Notes: generated from the letters alone by a model not told the origin. DNA of 64,000 nucleotides from Pseudomonadota bacterium (GCA_018241505.1 JAFEDS010000028.1:38664-102663), one strand, 5' to 3'. Positions 8,389-19,365 are shown, counted from the first letter of the stretch. A program made the numbers and translations.

Positions 8389-10127
8389 GCAGTGGCGCAC
8401 GCTACATCGCCTTCGCGGCCGTCCTGCTGCTGTTCAGCCTTTTCCTGCTGTGGCCCGTTTGGACGGTCATCAGCACGGGCCTCGGGCTTTCAACCCCGGG
8501 TGTGAAGCTCGCCTCGGTGGGCGCCTATCTCACCGCTGTCTTCCAGGACCAGCAGTTTCGCATGGGCGCTATCAACAGCGCCGTGATCGCTGCGCTCGTG
8601 ACCGCGTGTTGTGTTGCGATTGCCGTGCCGCTCGCGCTCCTGAATCGGCGATTTGAGTTTCCCGGCAAGAAGCTGTTCGCCTCCTTGCTGCTCGTGCCCC
8701 TCGTCCTGCCGCCTTTTGTCGGGGCTATCGGTATCCGGTTCATGTTCGGTGCCCAGGGCGCGCTGACGGCCCTGTGCCAACACCTGGGCCTCGTGCCGCA
8801 AGGGGCGCCGCTCAATTTCCTTGCCAACCACTCATTCGGCGCGGTGGTGGTCAGCGAAGCATTCAGTCTGTACCCCGTCCTGTTTGTGAACGTGGTAACG
8901 GCGCTGTCATTCGTGGACCCGTCACTCGAGCAGGCGGCGGCCAATCTGGGCGCATCCGCGGGGCGCGTGTTTCGTTCAGTGACCTTACCGCTGATGCTGC
9001 CGGGCGTCTTCGCGGGCGCTTCCATTGTGTTCATCTGGAGCTTCTCCGAGCTGGGTACCCCGTTGATGTTCGACTTCTACGATGTCACGCCGGTGCAGGT
9101 TTATTTTCGGATCACGGAAATTTCCAACAATCCGCTGCCCTACGCGCTGTTGATTGTGACCATGCTTGGCTGCTGCATCGTGTATGCACTGGGAAAAGTG
9201 GCTATGGGCTGGCGCAGTCAGATCGGCTGGACCAAGACGCCAGCGGCGCTGGGCAGCATTCAACTGCGCGGTGCCGGCGCGGCGTGGGTGGCGATACCGT
9301 TCGTCATTGTGATTCTGCTGGCCCTTCTGCCGCACGTTGGCGTGATTCTGACGAGCGTCGCGCAGACCGGTCAGTGGTATCAAAGTGTTCTGCCACGTGT
9401 GTTCACAACTGACCATTACCAGCATGCGTTGACGCATGAGCTGGCGCTGCCTTCCATCCGTAACAGCCTCGTCTTCTCGGGGCTGAGTGTGGTGCTCGAT
9501 ATTGCGCTCGGCCTGGGATTGGCGATTCTGATCGTGCGTTCCAAACTGCCGTTCGCGCTGCGTGCAATGCTCGACAGTCTGTCGATGATGCCGCTGGCGG
9601 TTCCCGGGCTGGTGCTGGCATTCGGCTATCTTGCGGTCAGCTTGCAGATCAAGGCGTGGTTTCCCGACTGGAAGTGGCTGCTGAGTGTGATAGATGTGCA
9701 GAAGAATCCGACCCTCCTGCTGGTAATGGCTTACACCATCCGGCGCTTGCCTTACGTGGTCCGGAGCACGGTGGCGGGTCTGGAGCAGACGCCCGAGGAG
9801 CTGGAGCTGGCGGCACGGAATATGGGGGCCACGCGCTCGCAGGTGCTGCTGCGGATTACAACTCCGTTGTTGGGTGCAAATCTGGTTGCCGGTGCCTTGA
9901 TGGTATTTGCGTTCACCATGCTGGAGGTGAGCGATTCACTGATCCTGGTGCAGAAGCAATCCTACTGGCCGATCACACGAGCAATATTGGAGCTGTTTCA
10001 GCGGCTGGGAGACGGGCCATATATCGCAAGCGCACTGGGTGCCTGGGCCATGCTGCTGCTGACTCTCATACTCGTTTTGGTGAATTCGCTGTTGGGCAAG
10101 CGCGTGGGCGCGCTTTTTAGAATTTAA
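8385..10127 (+). CDS. ABC transporter permease, fused two-domain (FbpB/AfuB type)
   Basis: About 580 residues with two binding-protein-dependent transport domains in one chain (roughly 60-290 and 350-575) and about 12 hydrophobic segments. EAA-loop-like sequences occur as LEQAAANLGA in the first half and LELAARNMGA in the second. The GTG at 8385 overlaps the binding-protein stop as GTGA and directly precedes the first membrane segment; the reading frame stays open further upstream, but that part lies inside the binding-protein gene and is not permease-like. The fused dimer is characteristic of Fe3+/thiamine/sulfate-type importers. The stop overlaps the convergent rapZ stop by 4 bp. Confidence 0.9.
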   Translation: MSSGARYIAFAAVLLLFSLFLLWPVWTVISTGLGLSTPGVKLASVGAYLTAVFQDQQFRMGAINSAVIAALVTACCVAIAVPLALLNRRFEFPGKKLFASLLLVPLVLPPFVGAIGIRFMFGAQGALTALCQHLGLVPQGAPLNFLANHSFGAVVVSEAFSLYPVLFVNVVTALSFVDPSLEQAAANLGASAGRVFRSVTLPLMLPGVFAGASIVFIWSFSELGTPLMFDFYDVTPVQVYFRITEISNNPLPYALLIVTMLGCCIVYALGKVAMGWRSQIGWTKTPAALGSIQLRGAGAAWVAIPFVIVILLALLPHVGVILTSVAQTGQWYQSVLPRVFTTDHYQHALTHELALPSIRNSLVFSGLSVVLDIALGLGLAILIVRSKLPFALRAMLDSLSMMPLAVPGLVLAFGYLAVSLQIKAWFPDWKWLLSVIDVQKNPTLLLVMAYTIRRLPYVVRSTVAGLEQTPEELELAARNMGATRSQVLLRITTPLLGANLVAGALMVFAFTMLEVSDSLILVQKQSYWPITRAILELFQRLGDGPYIASALGAWAMLLLTLILVLVNSLLGKRVGALFRI

Positions 10128-11008
10128 GCAAGGCGCAGGCGTTGGGGTGCGGCGTGCAGCGAGCTGTGGCGCGCCGAGACATTTGGATAGCGGGCGGCGA
10201 AAATCTCCGCGAGCCGATCCACGATATAAACCGAACGATGCTGGCCGCCGGTGCAGCCCACCGCCACGGTCAGGTAGCCGCGGTTGCTGGCCTGGTACTC
10301 AGGAATCCGTGCCGTCATGAATTGCGCTATGTCGGCAATCAGGGTTCCGACAGTCGTCTGGGCTTCGAGGAAGTGAATGACTTCCGGATCGCGCCCCGTC
10401 AGATTGCGCAGCGAGGGTTCCCAGTAGGGATTGGGCAGGGAGCGTGCGTCAAACACGAAGTCCGCATCGCCCGGAATGCCATGTTTGAAGCCAAAGGATT
10501 CGAACGTGATGGACAGCCGGCCGACACTGCGCTGTTCCACACGCTCGTGGATGATATCGCGCAGGGCGTGTACGCCCATCTTCGAAGTGTCGATGACCAG
10601 GTCGGCTGCATAGACTATGGGCTCCAGCAGTTGCCGCTCCAGCGCCATGGCCTCGCGAAGGTCGACATTGTGACCGCTCATCGGGTGCTTGCGGCGCGTT
10701 TCGGCAAAGCGGCGCAGGAGCTCCTCGTCACTGGTCACGAGAAAGATGACCTCGCACTGGATGCCGCTTCGCCGCAGCTCGTCTATGAGCTGCGGTACCG
10801 TCGCAATCTCGGCCGCCGTGTTGCGCGCGTCGAGGCCGATGGCGGTGCGCTCGTAGGTCGGCTCCGGGCTGCGCACCGTGTAGGAAATAAACGGCTTCAG
10901 CAATGCCGCCGGGATGTTGTCAATGCAATAAAAGCCGAGGTCCTCGAGCATGTGCAATGCCACGCTTTTCCCGGAACCCGACAAACCGCTGAGGATGATG
11001 ATGCGCAC
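10124..11008 (-). CDS. rapZ: RNase adapter protein RapZ
   Basis: 294 residues with P-loop G-L-S-G-S-G-K-S at 8-15, the C-I-D-N-I-P-A-A-L-L stretch, and the C-terminal GCTGGQHRSV signature of the RapZ/YvcJ family. In enterobacteria RapZ binds GlmZ sRNA and RNase E and so tunes glucosamine-6-phosphate synthase and envelope precursor supply. It lies downstream of hpf in the rpoN cluster. The usual neighbours ptsN and npr are absent on either side. The gene ends by overlapping the convergent permease stop by 4 bp. A GC-rich hairpin at 11142-11166 separates it from hpf, so separate transcription is possible. Confidence 0.95.
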   Translation of the reverse strand: MRIIILSGLSGSGKSVALHMLEDLGFYCIDNIPAALLKPFISYTVRSPEPTYERTAIGLDARNTAAEIATVPQLIDELRRSGIQCEVIFLVTSDEELLRRFAETRRKHPMSGHNVDLREAMALERQLLEPIVYAADLVIDTSKMGVHALRDIIHERVEQRSVGRLSITFESFGFKHGIPGDADFVFDARSLPNPYWEPSLRNLTGRDPEVIHFLEAQTTVGTLIADIAQFMTARIPEYQASNRGYLTVAVGCTGGQHRSVYIVDRLAEIFAARYPNVSARHSSLHAAPQRLRLA

Positions 11009-11141
11009 GGGCGCAAGTTAGCGCCAGCAGCCGGGCGGCTGCAAGCGCCGGTTTGGCCAATATGCGTTACGGGCCTGTGACCGTCCGAACCGTGACAAAA
11101 CGGTTGAACATATCGGGCCGGCCGGGGCCCCGTGACCGAGT

Positions 11142-11166
11142 CCGGCGCGGTCCAAAACCGCGCCGG
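11142..11166. terminator. Perfect 10-bp hairpin between hpf and rapZ
   Basis: Arms CCGGCGCGGT and ACCGCGCCGG are exact inverse complements around a 5-nt CCAAA loop. It starts 10 bp beyond the hpf stop. There is no T-tract on either strand, so it may be an mRNA 3' stabiliser or attenuator rather than a textbook intrinsic terminator. Confidence 0.5.
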
Positions 11167-11176
11167 CAGGGGAAGC

Positions 11177-11509
11177 TTACAATGATGCGATGTTGCGGGC
11201 GGAGCGCTGGGCTTCGCTGGCGTGGTGGTCGCGTTTCTTTTCTTTGTGCTTTTTAACGCAGCGGTCGAGCTTGTCGGTGAGAACGTCGATGGCGGCGTAC
11301 ATGTTTTCTTCCGAGGCGTCTGCGTGAATGGAATTGCCGCTCACGTGCAGAGTTGCTTCGGCCGTCTGTCGCAGCTTCTCTACCGTCAGCACGCAGTGAA
11401 CGTCGATGACCTGATCGAAGTGCCTTGCGATACGATCGATTTTCTTCTCCACATATCCGCGTAGTGCCGCAGTGACCTCGATATTGTGGCCGGTGACGTT
11501 GAGCTGCAT
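11177..11509 (-). CDS. hpf: Ribosome hibernation promoting factor (short form)
   Basis: 110 residues beginning MQLNVTGHNIEV, the standard N-terminus of HPF/YfiA proteins, with a basic C-terminal stretch (K-K-H-K-E-K-K-R). HPF binds the 30S subunit in stationary phase and promotes 100S dimers or inactive ribosomes; the short form lacks the C-terminal dimerisation domain of long HPF. I chose the internal ATG at 11509 because AAGGAG precedes it by about 7 nt and family alignments start there; the upstream GTG/TTG extension is not family-like. It lies 28 bp downstream of rpoN, the usual order, and is probably co-transcribed with it. Confidence 0.95.
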   Translation of the reverse strand: MQLNVTGHNIEVTAALRGYVEKKIDRIARHFDQVIDVHCVLTVEKLRQTAEATLHVSGNSIHADASEENMYAAIDVLTDKLDRCVKKHKEKKRDHHASEAQRSARNIASL

Positions 11510-11537
11510 AGCCGTCTCCTTTGAGTTGTTCACTCTC

Positions 11538-13022
11538 TTACATTTGCCTCAATCCCGCTCGTCGACGCTCATTCGAGGGGGCAATGCCCATCGCCTCGCG
11601 ATACTTGGCCACTGTTCGGCGTGCGACCGGGATACCCTCCCCGGACAACAACTCCGCAATGCGACCGTCGCTCAAAGGCGTCTCGGCGTCTTCTTCTTTG
11701 ACCAACTTCTTGATTTTGGCGCGAATGGCGGTGGAGGACGTGCCGGAGCCATCCGCCCCTTCGACCTGGCTGGAGAAAAAATAGCGCAGCTCGAAAACGC
11801 CGCGCGGTGTATGCATGTACTTGCCGGAAGTCACGCGTGAGATGGTGGACTCGTGCATGCCGACGGCTTCGGCAATGTCCTTCAGGATCATTGGCCGCAT
11901 ATGCTCATCGCCGTGCTCGAGGAAAGCCTGCTGGCGCTCGACAATGGAGCGCGCGACCTTGATGAGCGTTTCGTGGCGGATTTCCAGGCTCTTCAGCAGC
12001 CAGCGCGCTTCCTGGAGTTGGGCGCGCATGGTGGCGTGACTGGCATTGCGGCCAATCAGGCTCGCGTAGCTGTTGTTCAGGCGGACGCGGGGCAGGGTGG
12101 CGGAGTTGATTTCCACCGACCAACCGTGATCGGTCCGGCGTACAAACACGTCGGGAACCACGTACTCCGCGGAGCCGGTGCTGACTGTGGCGCCCGGGCG
12201 CGGATGGCACGAGCGCACCAGCGCCAGGGCATTCGCGATCTCTTCCTCGGTCGCGCGCAGCTCACGGCGCAGGAGCGACAACTCGCGCTCGGCAACGAGC
12301 TCGAGATGATGGCGTGCAATTTCAATCGCAGTGTTGAATCCGGGTGTCGCAGGGTCGAGCTGGCGCAACTGCAGCTCGATGCACTCGCCCACCGAGCGCG
12401 CACCGACGCCTGGAGGATCCAGCGCCTGCACGCCGCCGACCAACACGGACTCCACCTCGGCGGCATCGCATTCGATTTCCGGACGCAGGGTGTTGGCAAT
12501 CTCGTCGAGCGGCTCGGTCAGGTAACCGTCGTCGCTGATGGCATCGACGATCGCGCGGGCGATGGCGAATTCACGCGGTTCGAGCTTCGCCAGCTCGAGC
12601 TGCCACAACAGGTGGTCCTGCAGTGACTGGCCGGCGGCGTCCGCGAACTCCTGCTGGCGCTCATCGTCATCGTTGTTCCACGGCGTCTCGGAGGATCCAA
12701 CGCTCTGCTCGCCCCAGCCCTCGTCAACAACCTCGACGGTGCTCTCTTCCCGGCTGCGCTCCGGGACCTCAGGTTGCTCGCGAACCCGATCGAGCTCGTG
12801 CTGCTGATCGGCGGCCAGCGGCGTTTCGCTGTCGGTGGCCTCGAATGTCCCGGTACCCTCGGCATCCTCCGTGGGCTCGAGCATCACATTTGTTTCGAGC
12901 AGCTCGCGAATGTGAGCTTGCAATTCGAGCGCCGGGAGCTGCAAGAGCCGGATTGCCTGCTGCAGCTGCGGGGTCATGGTCAGTTGCTGACCCAACTTGA
13001 GCTGCAGAGAAGGTTTCAGCAT
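11538..13022 (-). CDS. rpoN: RNA polymerase sigma-54 factor
   Basis: 494 residues in the usual order: N-terminal Q/L-rich activator-interacting domain (QLTMTPQLQQAIRLLQL near residues 12-28), an acidic linker (about 50-130), the core-binding domain, a helix-turn-helix region, and the RpoN box ARRTVAKYRE near residue 470, which reads the -24 element. All landmarks are intact. The gene lies between lptB and hpf as in many gammaproteobacteria. A 92-bp gap to lptB contains a short run of AT-rich sequence that could hold its own promoter, not resolved. Confidence 0.97.
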   Translation of the reverse strand: MLKPSLQLKLGQQLTMTPQLQQAIRLLQLPALELQAHIRELLETNVMLEPTEDAEGTGTFEATDSETPLAADQQHELDRVREQPEVPERSREESTVEVVDEGWGEQSVGSSETPWNNDDDERQQEFADAAGQSLQDHLLWQLELAKLEPREFAIARAIVDAISDDGYLTEPLDEIANTLRPEIECDAAEVESVLVGGVQALDPPGVGARSVGECIELQLRQLDPATPGFNTAIEIARHHLELVAERELSLLRRELRATEEEIANALALVRSCHPRPGATVSTGSAEYVVPDVFVRRTDHGWSVEINSATLPRVRLNNSYASLIGRNASHATMRAQLQEARWLLKSLEIRHETLIKVARSIVERQQAFLEHGDEHMRPMILKDIAEAVGMHESTISRVTSGKYMHTPRGVFELRYFFSSQVEGADGSGTSSTAIRAKIKKLVKEEDAETPLSDGRIAELLSGEGIPVARRTVAKYREAMGIAPSNERRRAGLRQM

Positions 13023-13114
13023 GGCGACACGAACGGCAGGATGGGCATTCCAATTGTAAGTAATTGAAAGATTTGACTTTATCCTCGTACCCCGCGGGGC
13101 GGGGCCGGCGCGGG

Positions 13115-13840
13115 TCAGAGGCGAAACGACTGACCCAAGTACACCTCACGCACTTGGGGGTTGGCAAGGATTTCTTCCGCAGTTCCGGCCGCGATGGCGG
13201 TGCCCTGATTGACAATGTAGGCGCGGTTGCAGACGCCCAGCGTCTCGCGCACGTTGTGGTCGGTAATCAGCACACCGATGTCCCGGCTGGTCAGCTCCCG
13301 AATGATGCGCTGAATGTCCAGGACGGAGAGGGGGTCGACTCCGGCAAAAGGCTCGTCGAGCAGCATGAAACGGGGCTCCGCGGCCAATGCGCGGGCAATT
13401 TCCACACGCCGCCGTTCACCGCCGGAAAGTGACAGTCCCATGCTGCGCCGGACGTGTCCGATTCGTAGCTCTTCAAGCAGCTCTTCCAGACGTTGTTCCC
13501 GGGCTGCACGATCGAGGTCATCGCGCGTCTCGAGGATGGCCATGACGTTGTGTTCGACCGACAGTTTGCGGAATACCGAAGCCTCCTGCGGCAGGTAGCC
13601 GAGTCCCAGCCGCGCACGCCGGTGCATGGGCAGGCTGGTCAGTTCGGTATCTCCGAGGTGTATGCGTCCGGCATCGCACGGAACGAGCCCCACGATCATG
13701 TAGAACGCGGTTGTCTTACCGGCACCGTTGGGACCGAGCAGTCCCACGACTTCGCCGTTGGCGACTTCAATGGACAAATCGCGGACGACTTGCCGCGACC
13801 TGTAGCTCTTGGCAAGGCCGATGGCTCTGAGGGCGGTCAT
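13115..13840 (-). CDS. lptB: LPS export ABC transporter ATP-binding protein LptB
   Basis: 241 residues with Walker [10 protein letters not shown] at 36-44, signature L-S-G-G-E-R-R-R, and Walker B F-M-L-L-D-E-P-F followed by AGVDPLSV. LptB is the ATPase of LptB2FG, which extracts lipopolysaccharide from the inner membrane and pushes it along the LptC-LptA bridge. The start overlaps the lptA stop by 4 bp, so it is coupled within kdsD-kdsC-lptC-lptA-lptB. Length and motifs are normal. Confidence 0.97.
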   Translation of the reverse strand: MTALRAIGLAKSYRSRQVVRDLSIEVANGEVVGLLGPNGAGKTTAFYMIVGLVPCDAGRIHLGDTELTSLPMHRRARLGLGYLPQEASVFRKLSVEHNVMAILETRDDLDRAAREQRLEELLEELRIGHVRRSMGLSLSGGERRRVEIARALAAEPRFMLLDEPFAGVDPLSVLDIQRIIRELTSRDIGVLITDHNVRETLGVCNRAYIVNQGTAIAAGTAEEILANPQVREVYLGQSFRL

Positions 13841-14538
13841 GGTTTCTTGTCGGTATCCGTGCCACCGGAATTCGGGTTGATCTGGAAGTGCACCTGGCCC
13901 TTACCTTCGGGGTCCGCCGTGGCCTGCACATGCTGCGCCCGGATGTCATAAACCAGCTCGGGCGCACTCACCGAGTTGTGACCATCCCAGACCCAGGCGT
14001 CGTCCGAGCCGGAGTGGGCCGCGCCAGGAGCGATCTCCGCTCCGACCAACCTCACCGTTCCATCCGCCACGTTGTAGACGATTTCGTGCGCGCGGCCGCG
14101 GGCGGTCGCATCTATGTCGGTGCGCTTCTGCTCGAATTCGGCCGGATTGCCCGTGGCGGTGGCCTTGGCAATGTACTTGTTCTTGAACTCTACAACGGCG
14201 AGATCCGACTTGAGACTGCCGTGCTGCTCACCGGTGATCCTGACATTGCCCTCGAACGTCCAGCGGCTGTTGTCGAAGTTGTCGAGGCCGGTCGCGTGCG
14301 CGTGGTCAGCCTGGACTTTCGTGTCGCCCTGGGTGATGACCACATCCTGGAAAACTACCGTGTCGCCTTTGTAGTCGACCTTCGACGATGTGACATCGAT
14401 GGGCAGTTTGCGCGCGTCCTTGGAGGGAGCGGGAATCGAGCCCTTGTTGACTGCTGCGATGTGCGTCACGGCCAGCGCGCTGTTGAGCACCAACAGCGCG
14501 GGGGTGAGCAGGGCGATTCGTTGCAGCATTCGCATCAT
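13837..14538 (-). CDS. lptA: LPS transport periplasmic protein LptA
   Basis: 233 residues with a cleavable signal peptide (hydrophobic core about residues 6-24), then an OstA/LptA beta-jellyroll region ([19 protein letters not shown], a G-x-V-x-I-T-Q-G strand pattern). LptA forms the periplasmic filament carrying LPS between LptC and LptD. I chose the ATG at 14538, one base after the lptC stop; an earlier in-frame codon at 14559 lies inside lptC. The C-terminal tail (about 20 residues) is hydrophilic, rich in N, S, G, T, D and K, and slightly longer than in E. coli. Confidence 0.92.
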   Translation of the reverse strand: MMRMLQRIALLTPALLVLNSALAVTHIAAVNKGSIPAPSKDARKLPIDVTSSKVDYKGDTVVFQDVVITQGDTKVQADHAHATGLDNFDNSRWTFEGNVRITGEQHGSLKSDLAVVEFKNKYIAKATATGNPAEFEQKRTDIDATARGRAHEIVYNVADGTVRLVGAEIAPGAAHSGSDDAWVWDGHNSVSAPELVYDIRAQHVQATADPEGKGQVHFQINPNSGGTDTDKKP

Positions 14539-14539
14539 G

Positions 14540-15100
14540 TTATGGAGTAAACGTGCCACGCACGTTGGATTCGAGCACCAGGTGGTGTTCTTTCAGTGTG
14601 GCTACCAGTCCTTTCGATTTGAGCAGTCGTCCGGTTGTCGTCACCGTCACGGGTTCCGCCGTCGTGATGATGTCGTCGTGGGTGTCCACTGAAACCTTTT
14701 CCGTTGCGAGGTCGGCCATCTGGGATGATCCCGGGAGCAGTCCGTTCACATGGACGTTGCCGCTCAAGTCAACCTTGCCCGTCTCCGTGGTGAGCTCCCC
14801 CCGATCGGCCCGGCCCTTCCAGAGTTGGCCCTCATTGTCCCGGAACGACATCTGTACTTGCTCAAACTCCACGCCGTCTCCTGGGTGTTGACGAATCACG
14901 TCGGCATTTAGTGTGTAGACCGGCAATCCGTCGGCCCCGGTTTCCACGAGCGTTGCGTTACGTGCCGAGTAGCCGAGGTCCGCGCTCCCGGCGTCCAATG
15001 TCGTAGTCGTGGCGGTTGTCTCGCGCTGCTCTCCTCCGAGCCAGAACGAGCCTACTATGATTCCAATGATCAGCAGGGCGGCGAGAATCCGGAAAATCAT
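14540..15100 (-). CDS. lptC: LPS export system protein LptC
   Basis: 186 residues with one N-terminal membrane anchor (about 2-22) and a periplasmic jellyroll like that of LptA. LptC docks on LptFG and hands LPS to LptA. ATG 15100 overlaps the kdsC stop as ATGA and places the anchor directly at the N-terminus, so it is preferred to the upstream codon at 15130. Position between kdsC and lptA is the conserved order. LptC is weakly conserved in sequence, so context contributes strongly to the call. Confidence 0.9.
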   Translation of the reverse strand: MIFRILAALLIIGIIVGSFWLGGEQRETTATTTTLDAGSADLGYSARNATLVETGADGLPVYTLNADVIRQHPGDGVEFEQVQMSFRDNEGQLWKGRADRGELTTETGKVDLSGNVHVNGLLPGSSQMADLATEKVSVDTHDDIITTAEPVTVTTTGRLLKSKGLVATLKEHHLVLESNVRGTFTP

Positions 15101-15621
15101 CGTTTGCGCGCATCCAACAAATAGTCGCAAACCTCGCGTACCGCCCCTTGGCCACCCGGTAGCGAAGTCACCACGTGCGCTGCCTCGATCGCCTCCGCGT
15201 GAGCATCCGCAACTGCAAAAGCGAGCTTCACGGCCCTCATCAGGGGTACGTCTACTATATCGTCACCTACACACGCGCTTTCGGTCAGGTCGACCTGCAA
15301 CTTCTTGCGCACTTTCTCGAAAGCGGCCACCTTGTCCTCAGCTCCTTGGACGACGTGTTTTACACCGAGTTCGCGGCACCGCGCGGAAACAATTCTGGAG
15401 CTGCGCCCGGAGATGACCGCGACATGGATTCCGGCCCGATCCAGGTGCTTGATCCCCAGACCGTCTCGCACATGAAACACTTTCAGTGCTTCACCACGGG
15501 GGCCGTAGTACAGCCGCCCATCCGTCAGGGTCCCATCAACGTCGAGTACCAGCAGCCGAATTGCGGCGGCAGCCTTCCGAGTTGTCGTTGTTAAACCGGG
15601 GCGTTTGGTCAACTTAGACAA
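15097..15621 (-). CDS. kdsC: 3-deoxy-D-manno-octulosonate 8-phosphate phosphatase KdsC
   Basis: A 174-residue HAD-superfamily phosphatase of the C0 (capless) type. The nucleophile motif L-D-V-D-G-T-L-T-D-G lies near residues 26-35, motif II in V-I-S-G-R-S-S, a lysine near K117, and motif IV G-D-D-I-V-D-V-P. KdsC removes the 8-phosphate of Kdo-8-P, feeding Kdo into the lipid A inner core. It overlaps kdsD by 8 bp and lptC by 4 bp. Confidence 0.95.
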   Translation of the reverse strand: MSKLTKRPGLTTTTRKAAAAIRLLVLDVDGTLTDGRLYYGPRGEALKVFHVRDGLGIKHLDRAGIHVAVISGRSSRIVSARCRELGVKHVVQGAEDKVAAFEKVRKKLQVDLTESACVGDDIVDVPLMRAVKLAFAVADAHAEAIEAAHVVTSLPGGQGAVREVCDYLLDARKR

Positions 15622-16618
15622 CGCCCGCGCGGAACAAGTCGTGCACGTTCAGAGCGCCGATTAGGCGGCCGTCCGCATCCGCAACTGGAAGTGCCGTGAT
15701 GCGATGCGTTTCCATGAGATGCACGGCCTCTGCAGCCAGAGCCCGCGGTCCTATGGTTTTGCCGTTGGGCGTCATTACCGCTTTCATGGGAGTGCTATGA
15801 ACATCAATGTGCTTGTCCAGCGCCCGCCTCAAATCGCCGTCTGTAAAGACGCCCAAGATGTTGTCGGCAGAGTCCACGACGACTGTCATGCCCAGCCCCT
15901 TGCGCGACATTTCGACCAGGCCCGCGCCGAGAAGCGCATCCGCAGAGATGCGGGGCAGGGCGTCCCCAGTCCTCATGACGTCTTCGACGTGGAGCAATAG
16001 TTGTCGTCCGAGCGATCCGCCCGGGTGCGACATCGCAAAATCCTGCTCGGTGAAACCACGGGCTTCCAGTACCGAAACGGCAAGTGCATCACCCATTGCG
16101 AGAGTGGCGGTGGTGCTGGCAGTTGGAGCGAGATTCAGCGGACAGGCCTCCCCTGGAACACTCACGTCGATGGCGACGGACGCGGCGCGGCCGAGCGTTG
16201 AGTCGACCCTGCCGACGAGCACAATCAACGGCACTGCCAGGCGCTTCAGGTGCGGAAGCAGAAGCACGAGCTCAGGTGTCTCGCCGGAATTGGAAATTGC
16301 GACCACCACATCGGTTCGCGTGATCATGCCCAAGTCGCCGTGGCCCGCCTCGGCCGGGTGAAGGAAGAAGGCCGGGGTGCCGGTACTGGCAAAGGTCGCC
16401 GCGATTTTGCGCGCAATATGGCCCGACTTACCCATACCCGTAACGACGACGCGGCCTTCGCACCCCAGGCAGATGCGGCAGGCGGTGGCAAAACCGGCGT
16501 CCAGACGCGGCGCGAGCGCCGCGACCGCCTGGGCCTCTATCTCGAGGGCTCTGCGGCCATACGCCAGCAACTGGGAATCTTCGGGAGATAATGTCGAAAT
16601 GGCGACCGGGGACTGCAT
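15614..16618 (-). CDS. kdsD: D-arabinose 5-phosphate isomerase KdsD
   Basis: 334 residues. An N-terminal SIS sugar-isomerase domain (GMGKSGHIARKIAATFASTG near residues 61-80; H-P-A-E-A-x-H-G-D-L-G; TSTTATLAMGDALAV-like stretch) is followed by two CBS domains (about 205-330). KdsD converts ribulose-5-phosphate to arabinose-5-phosphate, the first step to Kdo. It heads the kds-lpt operon. A perfect TATAAT sits only about 10 bp upstream of this ATG, which would leave almost no 5' leader; a downstream start is not supported because the first residues already fit the family. Confidence 0.96.
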   Translation of the reverse strand: MQSPVAISTLSPEDSQLLAYGRRALEIEAQAVAALAPRLDAGFATACRICLGCEGRVVVTGMGKSGHIARKIAATFASTGTPAFFLHPAEAGHGDLGMITRTDVVVAISNSGETPELVLLLPHLKRLAVPLIVLVGRVDSTLGRAASVAIDVSVPGEACPLNLAPTASTTATLAMGDALAVSVLEARGFTEQDFAMSHPGGSLGRQLLLHVEDVMRTGDALPRISADALLGAGLVEMSRKGLGMTVVVDSADNILGVFTDGDLRRALDKHIDVHSTPMKAVMTPNGKTIGPRALAAEAVHLMETHRITALPVADADGRLIGALNVHDLFRAGVV

Positions 16619-16627
16619 AGCCTGCGG

Positions 16628-16633
16628 ATTATA
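16628..16633 (-). promoter_or_regulatory. Candidate -10 (TATAAT) for the kdsD-lpt operon
   Basis: A perfect TATAAT reads on the minus strand, 10 bp from the kdsD ATG. No good -35 is found at 16-18 bp. If used, transcription would begin about 3 nt before the start codon. Confidence 0.4.
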
Positions 16634-16679
16634 GCCTCGGGCATGTAAACTCGTTCACGGCCTGCGGCCGAACTTTCAA

Positions 16680-16723
16680 CGGGGTCGATGCGACCCCGAC
16701 CATTTAGCGGCGCCAAGGCGCCG
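16680..16723. repeat. Paired palindromes upstream of ibaG (copy A)
   Basis: Two adjacent palindromes: CGGGGTCG-atg-CGACCCCG at 16680-16698 and CGGCGCC-aa-GGCGCCG at 16708-16723, nine bases apart. The same architecture with a shared TCAACGGGGTC core recurs at about 29585-29632. It resembles a REP-type intergenic element but only two copies are visible. Confidence 0.5.
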
Positions 16724-16735
16724 TCAAGAGAAGAC

Positions 16736-18227
<1,492 letters not shown>

Positions 18228-18350
18228 CCTATCGGCGCAGCCCGGGTTCTAGCTCCTTTGGACTAGGGCGGGCGCTTCGTCGGACAAATGTGACTGCAGA
18301 TTGACACGTGCCGCGCGTAGTATGGCCAGCTCAAATTGCTGGAGTGATGT

Positions 18351-19364
18351 ATGCGCATCGGCATGGTTGGACTGGGGCGTATGGGCGCAAACATGGTGCG
18401 CCGCCTTTTGCGGGGCGGCCACGAAGTTGTCGCCTTCGATAATTCCGCGCAGGCCGTCAAGGCACTGGCCGAGGAGGGCGCCAAGGGCGCGAACACCCTC
18501 GCCGATCTCGTCAACGGGCTGAGCTCACCGCGAGTGGTGTGGATCATGGTGCCGGCCAGTGTCGTCGATCCGGTGATTGCGCAACTGCGCCCCCTGTTGA
18601 AACAGGGCGATGTCATCATCGATGGCGGTAATTCCAACTACCACGATGACATCCGCCGTGCCGAGGAGCTGCAGTCCGCCGGCATCCACTATGTTGATGT
18701 TGGTACGAGCGGCGGCGTGCTCGGCTTGGAGCAGGGCTTCAGCCTGATGATCGGCGGGGAGAAGGCGGTCGTGGCCGCGATCGAGCCGATTTTTGCCAGC
18801 CTGTCGCCCGGCGGGAAGATGCCGGAGAAGAAAGGCTCCAGCGCGCCGGCCGATGGCCAGGCGGGGATGGGCTATCTGCACTGCGGTCCCGTCGGCGCCG
18901 GTCATTTCGTCAAGATGGTCCACAACGGCATCGAGTACGGAATCATGGCCGCCTACGCGGAGGGGCTCAACATTCTGAAACATGCGGACGCGGGCCTGCA
19001 GACCCGCGAGGCGGACGCCGAAACGGCGCCGCTCGCCAATCCGAAATTCTTTCAATACAACCTGGACATTGCGGCAATCTCCGAAGTGTGGCGTCACGGC
19101 AGCATCATTTCATCCCGGTTGCTCGACCTGACGGCCGCGGCGTTGGCGAAAAGCCCGAAGTTGGAAGAGTTCGGCGGGCGGGTCTCCGATTCGGGCGAAG
19201 GACGCTGGACGGTGCAAGCCGCGATTGACATCGGTGTCCCGGCCAACGTGCTGACTGCGGCGCTGTATTCGCGCTTCGAGTCGCGCGGCCGCGCCGAGTA
19301 CGCCGACAAGCTGTTGTCGGCCATGCGACTCGGGTTCGGCGGGCACCACGAAAAGAAGGAGTGA
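18351..19364 (+). CDS. gnd: 6-phosphogluconate dehydrogenase, decarboxylating (short form)
   Basis: 337 residues with dinucleotide-binding G-L-G-R-M-G-A-N-M at 7-15, the substrate loop D-V-G-T-S-G-G-V near 117-124, and the catalytic [10 protein letters not shown] block. It is much shorter than E. coli Gnd (468) and belongs to the GndA/YqeC-like short class, which in characterised members often prefers NAD+ (family knowledge, not shown here). It oxidises 6-phosphogluconate to ribulose-5-phosphate, CO2 and a reduced cofactor. zwf follows by 1 bp, so the two form an oxidative pentose-phosphate pair; no pgl lies in view. Confidence 0.93.
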   Translation: MRIGMVGLGRMGANMVRRLLRGGHEVVAFDNSAQAVKALAEEGAKGANTLADLVNGLSSPRVVWIMVPASVVDPVIAQLRPLLKQGDVIIDGGNSNYHDDIRRAEELQSAGIHYVDVGTSGGVLGLEQGFSLMIGGEKAVVAAIEPIFASLSPGGKMPEKKGSSAPADGQAGMGYLHCGPVGAGHFVKMVHNGIEYGIMAAYAEGLNILKHADAGLQTREADAETAPLANPKFFQYNLDIAAISEVWRHGSIISSRLLDLTAAALAKSPKLEEFGGRVSDSGEGRWTVQAAIDIGVPANVLTAALYSRFESRGRAEYADKLLSAMRLGFGGHHEKKE

Positions 19365-19365
19365 C

